The notes beneath the pieces were generated by a model, which was not told the DNA's origin, searched no databases, and worked only from the letters and a program-made list of their open reading frames with translations. From Phoenix dactylifera (Eukaryota > Streptophyta > Magnoliopsida > Arecales > Arecaceae): a stretch of 64,000 nt of DNA. This document shows positions 12,101 through 23,382 of the stretch, one piece after another; position 1 is the stretch's first letter; each line of letters opens with the position of its first letter. The stretch lies in NCBI RefSeq assembly GCF_009389715.1, contig NC_052405.1, positions 14,576,194 to 14,640,193 on the forward strand, given 5' to 3'. Both the position numbers and the translations under genes were made by a program.

Positions 12101-15100
12101 GTTGAATTGTGTCTAAGGGATGTTTCATTTGGTATTTACTTTTGTGGTGTAATTCTACAATGGAGGTATGAGAACTTCAAAGACTAGATGTGATTCCTAG
12201 ATCTCGGGGTAAGTTCGATGCTCTCCTTCCTCTTCCCTCTACCTTTTTCCTTCTCTCCTTTTTATTTTTCCTTCTACTAATAATCCACCTCGTCTCTTAT
12301 TGTTCATATAAAATATCATTTTATGTCACAAAGATATTTCATAACATATACATCGCAGATTCTTTTCCAGGACATTCCAACAAGCATTTTTTTCAATAAT
12401 TTAATTCCATAAACCAAAATTTACCATCTCGATACTCGACCCCGTACAAGTACCATCTTATTACAATGTCGGTATGCTCGATATGGTACTCAGTTCGGCG
12501 TATCAAGTGTAGATATGCTCCTCCGTATCATGTACCAATTCAATACCGGTATGGTACAGTAGGTATGCACCGGTACTGACCGGTATGGCAAACCTTGGCA
12601 TAAATCCTTAAAAACCCAATTTAAACCCTAGAAGGCTAGGTTAGATAGTAATCATCCATTACCTATTTACTTTTAAAACATAACCTTTTTAGTTCAGTTT
12701 TATGGAAAACTCATATCTTAAAACTTGAAATTCTTGCAAGATATATATTTCTACCTTATCCCAAACCCTAATAAGGTCTCTTTCCTCGAATGTCCTACAT
12801 CAGCTTGATTTATGTAACATATAATTACGGCTGCAAATGGGCCGAGTAACCTATAACCAAACCAAGTCCCAACCCGATCTGTATTTGAAGACCTATGGGT
12901 TGGCTCAGGTTCAAAAATTAGACCCAATCTAAGGTCCAATGGGTCTAGATCATGTAATTTTCAACCCGGCCCAACCCGGCCATATGTCATCTAGGTCAAA
13001 TTGGGTCGACAAAAAATGGGCACAATCCAGCCCAACCTAAGAACTTGAATCATATAAACCTCCTCCTTCACTCTAAATATCTTTCGCAATTCCTTGAATG
13101 AATTGTCATTTAAACTAATTCCCCTTTTTCATCTCAACAACTATATCTTTTCTCATCAATTTTCACTTAATTATGTTTAAACATTCATATTTCATTGTTC
13201 TTTTTGGTGGATTCTCATTTAGATTGGCCTCTACTAATATGAATATATTAAAAAATCATAGTTTGTAAACTTAAGAATGATCAATTACTTGGATAAAATT
13301 AAAAGATTTTGAATGAAAGTTCAAGTTTAAGTTGGTTGTTTTTAGTTTTATTTATTTATTAGTAATTTTATATTTATTTGTCAGTTATTATATTTTAGCT
13401 ATAAAAGAACAGCTAGATGCGTGCCTCAAACTGCAAACCCAACCCCACCAACCCCCGGCAAACTTGAACATTTTGGGTCGAGTCCTGCTAATACTTGACC
13501 CTCATGAAAACTAAATAACCTGCTAGGTCTAAAATCATTTCTATGACCCCCCCCCCCAAAAAAAAAAAAAAACCTAATCAATTAATGGATTGGGTTCAGG
13601 TCCAAAATCATGATCCTTCAGGCCAGGTCAAGCGTGCCCCAATCCAACTGTCCTTTGGGTGGATAGCATGAAATATATACACAAATTCTCATATTATTTC
13701 AGCATTGAGGCTTGCCTTGAGGGAAGAAAAGAACAAAAAACAAATGGCTCAAAGATAGCCCTGCATAAATAATGTTATAATACATGCCATGCGGTTGATT
13801 GGTGGTATCAACCAACACCCATGTTTTTCACTATGCTATAAACTCGATATCCAATCCTAGAATCTCCATTCTTCTTCCAACATCCTTCTATTGACTCACT
13901 CCATATCTTTTACACACAGCATTAGCATTTTAAGTGGTGCATATGGAGATGCAGTCCTCTGACTGCACTGCATACCCAGCATGCAGTCCATTATCATGTT
14001 TGCCCATACAATCAAGATGGATTTGGATGGAACCCATTAAGGGTATTTTTAATAATTGATATAAATACTGCACTAACTAGTAGTAATAAGTACTAAATGT
14101 TAGCTGTCGTTCTTATAAAAGGTTTTTGTTATTATTTGTTATTATTATATGTTCATGTATTTTATTTATTCTCTAGATATTTTAGAAAAACACCAACAGC
14201 ACATGTGCCAATATGCTGCATTTGTGCTTGCGGTCCCTTGACTAATGCAAACCGCAGCCCCCTAAAACACTGCAGAGCATGAAAATCAGCTAAACAAGAA
14301 GTGGAGAAATGGGATTTGCTTTTTCGTCCCCTCCCTAATATTTGGGTTCCTAGGCCCTAAGACCAAAGACCTTCATTTTCAGTGCTTGTTCATCAAGCAT
14401 CCTCAGGAGTCAAGTACATTCTTCTTCAAGTCTTCGCAATTGAGTGAAAGTCATTAGGTCCTTAGAGTAAGTGATCATGGCCTAAGGTGCTTATTCCATG
14501 GAGGCCATTGTTGTGGTTATGTATATGTTGCCATAGATCATGGCTTTCTTCATCACATGATGATGATAAGTAATCAGCATTATCTGTCATGCTAAATAGT
14601 TAAGGACAATAGGATTATCATGATAATTTGGGCGAAAAGGTTGTCAGTAAAAGCAATTCACTTATTAATAAGTAGAATGGAGTTTTCATGTTCCTTACAA
14701 AGTCTTCAGGTTTATAATTATCTTTCAGCCATGGGTTGACCAGAAGCCGATCATTGAACTAAATGACATCATTTCAAAAAGTTTATGGCAAAGAAGCCCA
14801 GCAAGATCCCTTGATGATGTTAAAGTGATGAAGTTGAAGTGTCTTAAGACAAGATCTTCTCCTATATAGGCAAAGACTAACTATGTCAATTGATGAAAAA
14901 TGTCTTTTGATGTGCTTAGTGAATTTGATACACTTCCAAAGCATCCAAAGGATTGCAAATTGTACTAACACTCACTGGAAGGAGCTGACTGTTTCTCCTT
15001 TGATTTCCTCATGGCATTTATTGGGTGACTTTATGAATAAAACTCATACAGAGACATAATGAAAATGTCTTCTAGCAAGGCTAAATTAATGTTGAAGCTC

Positions 15101-18100
15101 ATTGAAAGAGGTAGGGGGCTTGCATCCAGTCCTTAGGTGCCTCATGGCCTTGGTTGTTGCGAAAAGGACTCAAATAGTGAAAAGATGGAACAGTCATGTA
15201 ACAATCTCTCGTAGATAATGTACTTCCTAAGCTTCCTATGTCAAAAATTACGGTGAGGATCATGAGGGATGTGAGGGTAAAGCACCTATGACAAAGGACA
15301 AAATATACCATGATGGGCCTAGTGAAGTTGATAGACTACCAAAGCTCTCAAAAGGCTAGAAATGGTGTCAATGAGAGATAAAAACTAGAATTCCTCCCAT
15401 TGACATGGTTGTTTTAACAATTGGTTGTTTTAACAATCTAGTGCCTCATCCAGAAAAGCTAGCCAGAAGATGTTATTTAGATTCCTTGGCTTTGTATCAG
15501 TACCCAAGATCTATCCAGTGTATTGCCAATGTGGGAAAAAACAAGCGCCTACATAGGTCCTCACATGCTCCTCCTATTTAAGCCCCGGCATCCTTGCTAG
15601 GCTACGAGTCCAAACCCACCTAAATCCAATCATAAGTATTATAAATCTAGTTACAAATACCACGATCAGCTCATGGTTAGTCCAAATTAGCTCATACTAC
15701 AGTGTCCCCTAGTCCACATAGGCCATAGATTGTTTCTGCTCCAATACTATGTTAATAACCTAGGACCTAATCCAAAAAGCTGACTGAAAGGTGTTATTTG
15801 GATTTCTTGACCCTATATAAGTACCTAATCTCTACCCAAATGCATAGCCGATGTGGAACAAAACATATGCCCGCACGGGTCCTCACATGACAAATCCAAA
15901 TAATGAAAAAGCAAAAAAAAAAAAAGTCCTCTTGCAAGCTCAGCAAAGCCGATAGACTTTTCATGCTTTCAATTAGTTGAAAATTGTTTTAATACCCATG
16001 GCAAAGTCCTCTATGTATTTTGTTGAGAACATGCTGCAGGTGAGGGCAAGGAGAATATGGTCATTTGCATTTTCAACAAAGTCAATAGACTTATTAGGCA
16101 GGGCAAAAAGTCTTGATTGCCTATTCTTTTATAAGTTTACCATGACCTCTTCATGAGGATTGATCAAATGGTGAAACGATGAAAATATTCTTCAGTGATC
16201 TTAATTAGAATCAGCATTAGGCTTTCAATTTACATGAAACTTCATAGGTGCCTTCACTGAAGAATGGAGGATAATTATTCCTCATGTTGGAGAAGTTCTT
16301 TTGATGGCTTTGACAAAGAAAGGAGTTCCTCCAACCTTCAAATCAGTCAATTTGCCCTCAACCTTTAAACAATTTGGTAATTTTTAAACCTCTGGTCTCC
16401 AAGAACATCATCCAAACACTGCTAGATATAATGCGGACACCAATTGTATGCTTTAAGTGTTTAAAAATGTGCCTATGGTTGGAGCAATTTGGTCATGATG
16501 CCAACAATGCCCAAAAGTGAATATTTTGCACTTATCAGGTAGATGAGTAGATTGATCAGCTTCTTACATGTTTGAATGGGTCATCAAATGGCTGAAATGA
16601 GTCATTTCCTTAGTTGATAAGACACTCATAGAATATGGGCTAAATCATGTGCCAAAGCTAGGATAATACAAGATATAAAAAGAATAGAAAAGTCAGAAAA
16701 AAAACTAAAATGTTTTTACAGAAACAATGCTCTAAAATTTTACATAAATTGCAAAATCAAAACCAAAATGTTTCAGCTTAGGCCAAAATTAGACAAAAAG
16801 TAAGGCTAGCAATTGATGCGTCCTAGTCCAGTGTTTGCATGAGCCTTTTATGCCTCTTTTTTCCATTCAGCCATTTATCCTTTCCTAATGCAAGAAACCA
16901 CTGTATCTAGTTTAAATAAAGCTTTTGCAAGTTTTGAAAAGATTAGATGCATTGCTACAATACCTTCTAAAGAGATTTAGAAGGAAAATCTTTAGATACA
17001 GTTTTCCTTATCCTAATAGTCAAATCTCCTTGACATCTGGATTGCCATGTGTTAGATTGATATCAAACAATAAAAAAGTAATGTGCTCACATTTCTTGAC
17101 ATTATATGTTATGAAGTATCATTAGGGCTTTATTGATGCAAAACCACTAACTGAATTTTTTTTATTTTTTAATGATTTTCAATCTAAACTAACAGAATTG
17201 GAGCTAAGACAACCAAATCTGTTCTATTGAAGCCAAAACTAAAACTGAAGTTATTGAACCTTAACTTCGCAAAAAAGCTGTCAGAAATCTTACCATTACT
17301 TAAGAGGTCCTAGAATAATGATTTTACTGAATAAAAAAAAAATGCACATATAATGGCTTTTAAATTAAATTTTTTAATATAAAAACTTGAATTTTATACC
17401 AGAGAACAAATAGAAAGGTTCAAATCATTTACATCCTTAATTAAAAATCTATCCAAAATCATCTACAGTTTTAAAAAAAATATATGCCTATCAATAAATA
17501 AATGAATATACATATATATAAAGAGAGAGAGGGAGAGAGCTGAACTTGATTATACTTGAGTGAGTCTCCACTCAAATCCGTTCATGTCTACATTGGACAA
17601 TGGAGATCCTACATTGATGATCCAAACCACTGGATGTGATCTACTACCTTTAAACTACTTACAAATGACAAATTATGTGACTTGAAGATTCCTAGCATAT
17701 GTCAATTGATTAAAAAAACACACACATATAATTTAATGTAATTTAAATTGTCCGATTTTTTGACTACTTGATGCATAGGCTAGAGGTTTCCGAATCGCAT
17801 GATTTTTGGTATGTAAGCAATTAACGGTGGTAGATCACTTATGACGGCTTGGATCATCAATGTGAGACCCCCATCATCCAATCTATACCTGCCCGAATCT
17901 AAGTGGAGATCTACTTGAGTGTAGCCAAGTGTGGTTTTATATACATACATGCGTGCGTGCATACGTACATGCGTGCGTGCATACGTACATGCGTGCGTGC
18001 ATACATATATATGTGTGTGTGTGTGTGCGCATGTATATATGAAAGTAACATTACTGATGCTACTTAAAATAACATGCCAAGAAATAAGCAACATGGGCAC

Positions 18101-20604
18101 TACACATGATTTCACATCATGTTTCCAACAAACGCGTCCATTGAATTTAGTATTTTGAAAAGATGCGCAGCAATTTCTTACCCAAAAAAAGATAAACAAC
18201 AATGAATACTATAACTTTATCATTATATTCTTTCAGGAATCTAATTTAGGAGTATAAAATGATTTTATTGTGTTGTATGTTTAATGATAATTATTTGGCC
18301 TTTTATTCCTGTCTTACTGATTAGAAGGATCAGTTGTAGATGTAAGAAATGCAGTTTTCAGTTTTAAATAAAACTCAATAACGTAAAAATTACTATTTAA
18401 TAGGTATCAAATGGCATTCAATGGATGACTAGAATAAAATGATTGCAGTATGGCTTAAATAAGATGTGACTGACTGCAATCTGTGGTTTGGCATCATAAC
18501 AATACCTAGGGTCTAAGTAAGATACTATCAGACTCTCCATTTAATGATAAGAGAATGAGCTGAAAGAGATAAGTATAATAATAGGACTAGACCCTTGGGA
18601 AACAAGAAATGGATGTTTCGAGTTGACAGCACAGATAACACAGCAAACCTTTAGAATCAAAATCACTAAACCAACAGTTTATAAGTAACGGCCAGTGGGC
18701 CAGGACACATACAAGCGTGTCTTCCAATAAAGTCCCTGCCAACTTCAGAAAATCCTGATTGGCTTCTTCCAGCAAGAATATCCATAATAAGATTTGCAAG
18801 CTGTGATACTAACTGCAGAGGATCAACCCTCGAACTCATAAGCTCTCTTGCCCGTCTAACTGTATTAGCAGTGTCTGAAGACAGTGCTAGATCTAGCAAA
18901 TCGAGCAACTCATCATCAGAAACAACTCCTATCTGCACAGAAGCATTAGAAACAAATGTAATACAACACTTCTTTCTGAGTACTTGCAGAAGACATGTAA
19001 TATACATGGCAACTGCAACCAAAGATAACCAAGACAGCCAGTAAGCATGGAAATTAATGATTATTACTCACGAGCTCATATGCAAGAGATACTGTGATTT
19101 TCTTCCCGAGCAAGCTAAGCTGATCAAGCATCGTCTCTGCATCGCGAAGGGAACCATTAGATTTTGAAGCAATGAAGCACAATGCATCCTTCTCAAACTC
19201 TAATCTTTCTTCTATACAAATTTTCTGCAACCTGCAGACCATATCGACATCCTTTATCTTTGGAAAGTGAAACCTTTGGCAGCGTGATATGGAATTACAT
19301 GGCAGCTCATCCAGGTCAGAAGTAATCATGACATATACAGTATTTCGAGGAAGTTCATCAAGACTTTTCAAAATGGCAGCCCATGCCTCCCCTCTTAGGG
19401 ACTGGCATTCATCAATTATGAAGACCTTAAAGCGCGAGGAAAGGGGAACAAGAGATGCACTCTTCACAAGAGCTTTAACCCTAGCTATATGATTAATTTT
19501 CACAGCATCCAGCTCTTTGACATCCCTAGACCTTCCAGAGAGTACAAAAATGCATTCGCGGCAGAATCCGCATGGCTTTTGATCCTCAAAAGAAAGGCAG
19601 TTCAAAGCAGCTGCAAAAATCCTTGCAGTTGATGTCTTACCTGTACCACGAGGACCATGAAACAGATATATAGGAGCCACCTTTCCCTTTGATATGGCGT
19701 GCAAAAGAGATTGAGCAACCACACTCAGCCCAACTAGCTCGTTGAAGGATCTTGGTCTAAATTTCTGGCTCAAACTTCTTGGGCTCGCTGGACAGGGAGC
19801 AGCATCTCTGTAAGCTGTCTCTGTCCCTTCAGCAGATAGCAAAGGTTGTTCCTGATCTTCACTTTCAGAAGAAAAATTCCGGTCCCTGTATTTTGGTGTT
19901 CCTGACCAGCAGTAACTGATTCCACACCCACTGAAATTTGAATCGACGACATCATTGTATTTGATTTGGGTGTCCTCAGTCGTACGCCCCAAGGTGCTAT
20001 GTCTCGAAGCATTTGTCCGTGGTTCACTCAAAGACATGCATGGACTTCCTACACAGCTCAATGCAGTGGATGACTTCCTCAAATTGCCATGATGAGACTT
20101 CTTTACTACTGTTGCATTGACCCTCTTGGTCAATTCCCAGTCTGGTTCCCGATACGAATCCACTTCCTCTTCCACATGGTTTGCAGAATGTTGTACCCAT
20201 GTAGAATTCTGTGATTTAAGTGGTCGGTCTCGACGAGTTTTGTGAATTAGCTTGGTTCTTTTCGGATCTAAGCCTCTAATTTTGACTATAGAAGATTTTT
20301 TGGAAGCAGCACTTCTGTTTCTGGGTATTCTCGAGCCATGATCCAACTCAGGATTACTTCCATGATCCTCAATTTCTTCTTTCAAATGACAGTTACCAGA
20401 ATGAACTATAAGTTGTTTATCACAATTGTTTACGTCTAGAGCTGCACCACTGCAAGGATTTGTTTGCCAGTGTATATTGTCTACAACTGTTGCAAACTTG
20501 CTCATAGAAATGGTCGCTGGATCCCTTAGCGACCGAACTCTTTTGAGTGCCACTAGAGTTTTTGAAAGAGGGATGTCTACGGAATGCCGCCTTGCCTCAG
20601 ACAT
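6120..20604 (-). CDS. STICHEL-like protein (DnaX/DNA polymerase III gamma-tau-like AAA+), 988 aa, six exons
   Basis: Coding exons (minus): 20604-19072, 18932-18713, 10253-10062, 9860-9645, 7874-7136 and 6186-6120, ending TAG. All introns are GT-AG and phases match, giving 2967 nt. The conserved N-terminus reads MSEARRHSVDIPLSKTLVAL. A Cys/Trp motif GCGISYCWS (226-234) is typical of the family. The DnaX-like ATPase follows: Walker A GPRGTGKT (317-324), zinc cysteines C336, C345, C348 and C351, Walker B VFIIDEC (394-400), sensor-1 region VMITSD, SRCQRFHF (440-447) and GSLRDAE (484-490). The exon 2-3 region KLRHALKVLSETEKQLR matches the DnaX domain III part. Arabidopsis STICHEL controls trichome branching. 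At 988 aa with this N-terminus, the STICHEL-like 2 subgroup is likeliest, but that is from memory. Intron 2 is 8.46 kb and full of transposons. Confidence 0.93.
11573..12118 (+). mobile_element. LINE (L1-type) 3' fragment, reverse transcriptase C-terminal tail
   Basis: Plus-strand translation, interrupted by stops, gives the tail typical of plant L1 polyproteins: a MRMLR-MC segment, NEVICTKV, IPIEDKLGE, then QLRWFGHVQ, a charged linker, and LNRAEWRKKIYVANPN. It ends near GGGATTAAGACTTAGTTGAGTTGA. The copy is 5'-truncated and dead, and lies antisense to the host gene in intron 2. A related tail is at 53450-53815. Confidence 0.75.
12420..12600. repeat. CGGTATG/GGTACC-rich dispersed repeat
   Basis: This segment is built from short CGGTATG, GGTACAG, GTACCA and CCGGTA motifs on both strands and ends GGTATGGCAAACCTTGG. 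A second segment with the same style of motifs and a similar end (GATTGCGGACCTTG) is at 61620-61895. The motif density suggests the subterminal part of a DNA transposon, but boundaries and target duplications were not found. Confidence 0.45.
13543..13573. repeat. Poly-C / poly-A tract
   Basis: A run of C is followed directly by a run of A, within a degenerate GGGTC/GACCC-rich stretch. Confidence 0.7.
15431..15887 (-). mobile_element. TRIM retrotransposon (miniature LTR element), minus orientation
   Basis: Two direct terminal repeats of about 135-138 bp (15431-15565 and 15750-15887) flank a noncoding middle of about 184 bp. Read on the minus strand, each repeat starts TGTGAGGACC and ends near GTTA or TTAACA, with the shared internal motif GGCTAGC or a close variant. 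Just inside the 5' repeat is AGTATTGGAGCA, a diverged form of the initiator-methionine tRNA binding site TGGTATCAGAGC. There is no coding capacity. Related copies are at 61241-61599 and 48429-48569. Confidence 0.7.
17545..17929. mobile_element. Fold-back MITE with inverted arms of about 190 bp
   Basis: The left arm starts CTTGATTATACTTGAG and the right arm, reverse complemented, starts CTTGGCTACACTCAAG. Further matched blocks include TCTCCACT, ACATTGATGATCCAA and GTGATCTAC, so the arms pair almost to the centre. No coding frame is meaningful. The element sits in intron 2 of the STICHEL-like gene. A target duplication was not resolved because of neighbouring AG and TATA repeats. Confidence 0.7.
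17940..18030. repeat. GCGTGCATACGTACAT minisatellite plus GT run
   Basis: A roughly 24-bp unit (ATGCGTGCGTGCATACGTAC) is repeated about three times and followed by a short GT run. Open frames across it on both strands are products of the repeat. Confidence 0.85.
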
Positions 20605-21750
20605 CTTGTAATGCTCTCAGTTCTTTACATATTCATAGCATATGTCCTATATTACTTTGATTCTCCTTCCTTCCCTATAAGGATCAAACAACACAAGGCA
20701 GGTTGCAGTGAGCCCATCTTTTGAAAATTCTCCAAAATTAGATGCCTGAGCAAAATAAGCAAACAGTAATTATTAGAAGCTGAAGTTTCCTTAAACAACT
20801 TCAATAACTACTTCATCAGACTAAGAATCTATTTTCCATGCCACTATCAAATACTGAGAGGAAAAATTTACAAAAAAATACAATCATTGCATGAAAAATT
20901 TATTAGAATACAGAATTAGTAAGTTGTATGTTTCACCACGATAGTAATGCCCGCTAATATCCTTCAGGTTTTCCAGCACCTATGAGTTTAGAAAGTTCAG
21001 CTGCTTTGACTATATGAGACACAAACAAAATAAAATTTCAATCTAACATGAAATCTGAGACACTCAAAGTAGATGAAGCTAACTCCCAGTAATGGAAATA
21101 GAATAAAGGAGGATTCAGCACAATATTTAAATAAAGAAGTATAGCAAAAAAAATCCCAAAACACTGCGGAAATCATCTTACAAAGCGAAAGAATAGCAAC
21201 GTAAGAAAAAGGACTGTACTTCTCAGAATTTCCCACCCAATGAAAGCAGGAAAAAAAATCTGAAAAAGAATACCAAAATCCCCCAAAAGCCCCCAAAAGC
21301 ACCCAAAGTCAAAAAAACCTGCCATAACAACCACCCAAGAATCCCTTCAATGCAACCAGAAACGGAAACAAAGATCAAAAGACAACAAGAAAAGGAAAAC
21401 AAAGCACTCACCAGCCACAATGCAGCGCAAGAAAGTGCTCTCCCAAAAACTCTTAACCCTAACGAAGAGAGCGGGAGAGAAGGGGAGACTGACGCTAACC
21501 CTGGTTTTAGAAACCAGGGCCCAGAAGGGAATGGAGCCAAGGGTAGAGTGGCAGGATGGTAAAAAAATGTCCAAGAGATGGGGCAAAAGGAGGGACATAG
21601 TGTTTGGCCGCGAGAGGAAGCGTGTGGGGTTGGGTTTCCGGAGATTCTGCCGCTCCTCTGCGACGGGGCTCGGCCTCGTGAAAGGCGCCGGGGGGGTGGT
21701 AGTTCGGTAATTATGGTGGAAGACAAGGGGCGCCTTCGCTCTCTGCAAAA
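20605..21750 (-). promoter_or_regulatory. 5' UTR of the STICHEL-like gene with a probable leader intron
   Basis: A strong donor (GGCTG|GTGAGT, exon end at 21412) and an acceptor after a T-rich tract (TTTTGCTCAG|GC, exon start at 20745) suggest a leader intron of about 670 bp. That leaves a UTR exon ending at 21412 and a second UTR part at 20745-20605. The first UTR part is CT-rich on the minus strand. Overlapping open frames here on both strands (21223-21748) look like UTR composition, not proteins. No clear TATA box was found, so the transcription start (about 21.75 kb) is a guess. Confidence 0.5.
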
Positions 21751-22056
21751 AGCTGCTATTTTTGTCGGTTAGGGGCAGATCTCCCGTGGGGGAAGAAGCC
21801 AGCGGAAAAAATTTAACGGTTGGGAAAACGTAGCTGTGCCGTGTGAGTCCACCACACGGTGTCGCGTTTCTAGTCTTATCTAGAGCTCATTTAGTTGACG
21901 GAACAACATGGGTTGGTTTAATAATTTTGAAAGGGGTTGTTGGTTAGGTTGCCTTGGGTTCTGCTTCTTTTGCTCCTTATTTTATGTGTCACAGGATTGA
22001 AAATTGTGTTGATTTCGTCGACTTCCAGGTTTTAGCTTATTTTTTATTGCAATAGT

Positions 22057-22162
<106 letters not shown>

Positions 22163-22204
22163 TGGAGTCAAGTGTACTGTATTTCAATTGTTTTGCATGC
22201 TAGC

Positions 22205-23374
22205 TAAAGCTGCAGATGGGTCGGATTGACCGTAACCTGATCGAGCCTAACCTGCTTAGATCTAATTCCACTTGATTTAAAGGACTAGTGGGGCTAGGTC
22301 GAGTTTTAAAATTGGACTCATTCTATTTTTCAGATTGAGTCTGAATTTACTAAATTCTGACTCGACCCGACCCGACCCATTTGAATAAGGTCTTCTTTCT
22401 TCTTTCTCGCTGAGAGGAATCGTTATTTGGCATTGGGAGGATCGGAGGACCGTTCGGTGGACCTTGGTGGAGAGTTTCATTAAGTTTGAGTTAGTCGCAT
22501 AGATTGTTTGGGTGATCGAAGGGATGTGATCGTGCTTGAGAGGCAGCATGGGATCCGAGACTTGGGGTTCGATAGGGGATCTAGTGCTTCTCAATCTACG
22601 AGTCGTCGGAGCGGTGGTGGATTGATCTGCTGGAGGAGGAGGTGGCGGCGGGGAAGGGGGTGGTGAAAGGGCAGGAAGAGGAGTCGTGCAACTCATCGAT
22701 GGGGCAGAACAGTGATTGCTCGGCCGCGGGATCAGGATTAGATAGGGAGGAGTCTGAGGAGAAAGAGGTGCAGAGCAAGTATAAGGGGCCGCTGGAAACC
22801 ATGGACGCGTTGGAGGAGTCGCTTCTGATCAGGTACCGTAGCTTTTTTTAAGATTCTTCGATTGTTTTTTTCTTTTTCAGTTGAAAGTTTGGATTTTTTT
22901 TCCCTTTTACTTTTGTTTAGTAAATTTTCTATTTTTCTTTCTTTTTTGATGAGGGTTGCAATTTCTTGAAACATACCGAAGAAATATAACGAAAAGTGGT
23001 TTTAAAAGAATTATCCAGAAAATAAGATAAATTTTTGAGTCTTTGCAATACTTGAAGATTGTTATGGTCTTGATTTTTTGTTACTATGTCTCTATGCCGA
23101 ATACATTCGGGTTTGAGTTTATTTTGTAAAATTGAATGAGGTTGGGACCCAATCGGAACCAGACCCAAATTTTTTGGGTTGGGACCGGATTATACATGGA
23201 TCCAACCCAACCTAAATGATCCGTTAGGTCAAAAATTATAGTCATGGACCCGATCTAACCCTACCCGATCTTCTATTGGGTTAGATATGAATCCAAAATT
23301 AGAATCCGAACAAAGAACCGGATTGGGTCAGGATCACCCGCGACCCAGTCCGACCTGACCCATTTACACCCATA
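22205..23374. mobile_element. hAT-type transposon (about 1.17 kb) carrying an OXS3-like gene fragment
   Basis: A perfect 8-bp duplication ATGCTAGC lies at 22197-22204 and 23375-23382. The ends are an imperfect inverted repeat: TAAAGCTGCAGATGGGTC at left and TATGGGTGTAAATGGGTC as the reverse complement of the right. Subterminal regions are dense in GACCC/GGGTC. No transposase frame exists. The core (about 22390-22860) is GC-rich and contains a host-like exon with a donor site. Its structure matches the element at 2255-3258. Confidence 0.87.
22642..22836 (+). pseudogene. Captured exon resembling OXIDATIVE STRESS 3 (OXS3)-like protein
   Basis: An open plus-strand frame reads through an acidic Ser/Glu-rich stretch (SSMGQNSDCSAAGSG, REESEEKEVQ) into SKYKGPLETMDALEESLLIR and stops at a CAG|GTACCG donor near 22832. 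From memory, OXS3-family proteins, linked to stress tolerance and found in the nucleus, carry a conserved acidic-to-basic block of this form (KGPL--M--LE--LPI) followed by RGLS-F--GKS in the next exon. That next part is absent here; DNA after the donor is T-rich like an intron. The fragment lies wholly within the hAT element, so I infer capture together with part of an intron. Confidence 0.5.
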
Positions 23375-23382
23375 ATGCTAGC

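Larger units (their letters stand above)
10254..18712 (-). other. Giant intron 2 of the STICHEL-like gene (8.46 kb)
   Basis: The donor is T|GTATGT just after exon 2 (18713) and the acceptor is TATGTAG|TT before 10253. The exons on each side rejoin in phase, and the protein reads smoothly across. Inside are a GC-rich repeat part (10690-11160), a LINE 3' tail (11573-12118), a CGGTATG-rich repeat (12420-12600), a degenerate hAT-like stretch (about 12830-13640), a TRIM (15431-15887), a fold-back MITE (17545-17929) and a GCGTGCATAC minisatellite (17940-18030). The remaining parts (13.7-15.4 and 15.9-17.5 kb) show no gene. Confidence 0.8.

Noticed and set aside
12828..13660. GGCTGCAAATGGGCC start suggesting another hAT element
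   Set aside because: The left end looks right, but no matching right end or 8-bp duplication could be found, so it is noted only as degenerate repeat DNA in the intron description.
21223..21748. Minus-strand frames of 133-167 codons and plus-strand partners
   Set aside because: They lie in the CT-rich 5' UTR and leader intron of the STICHEL-like gene and are open on both strands.
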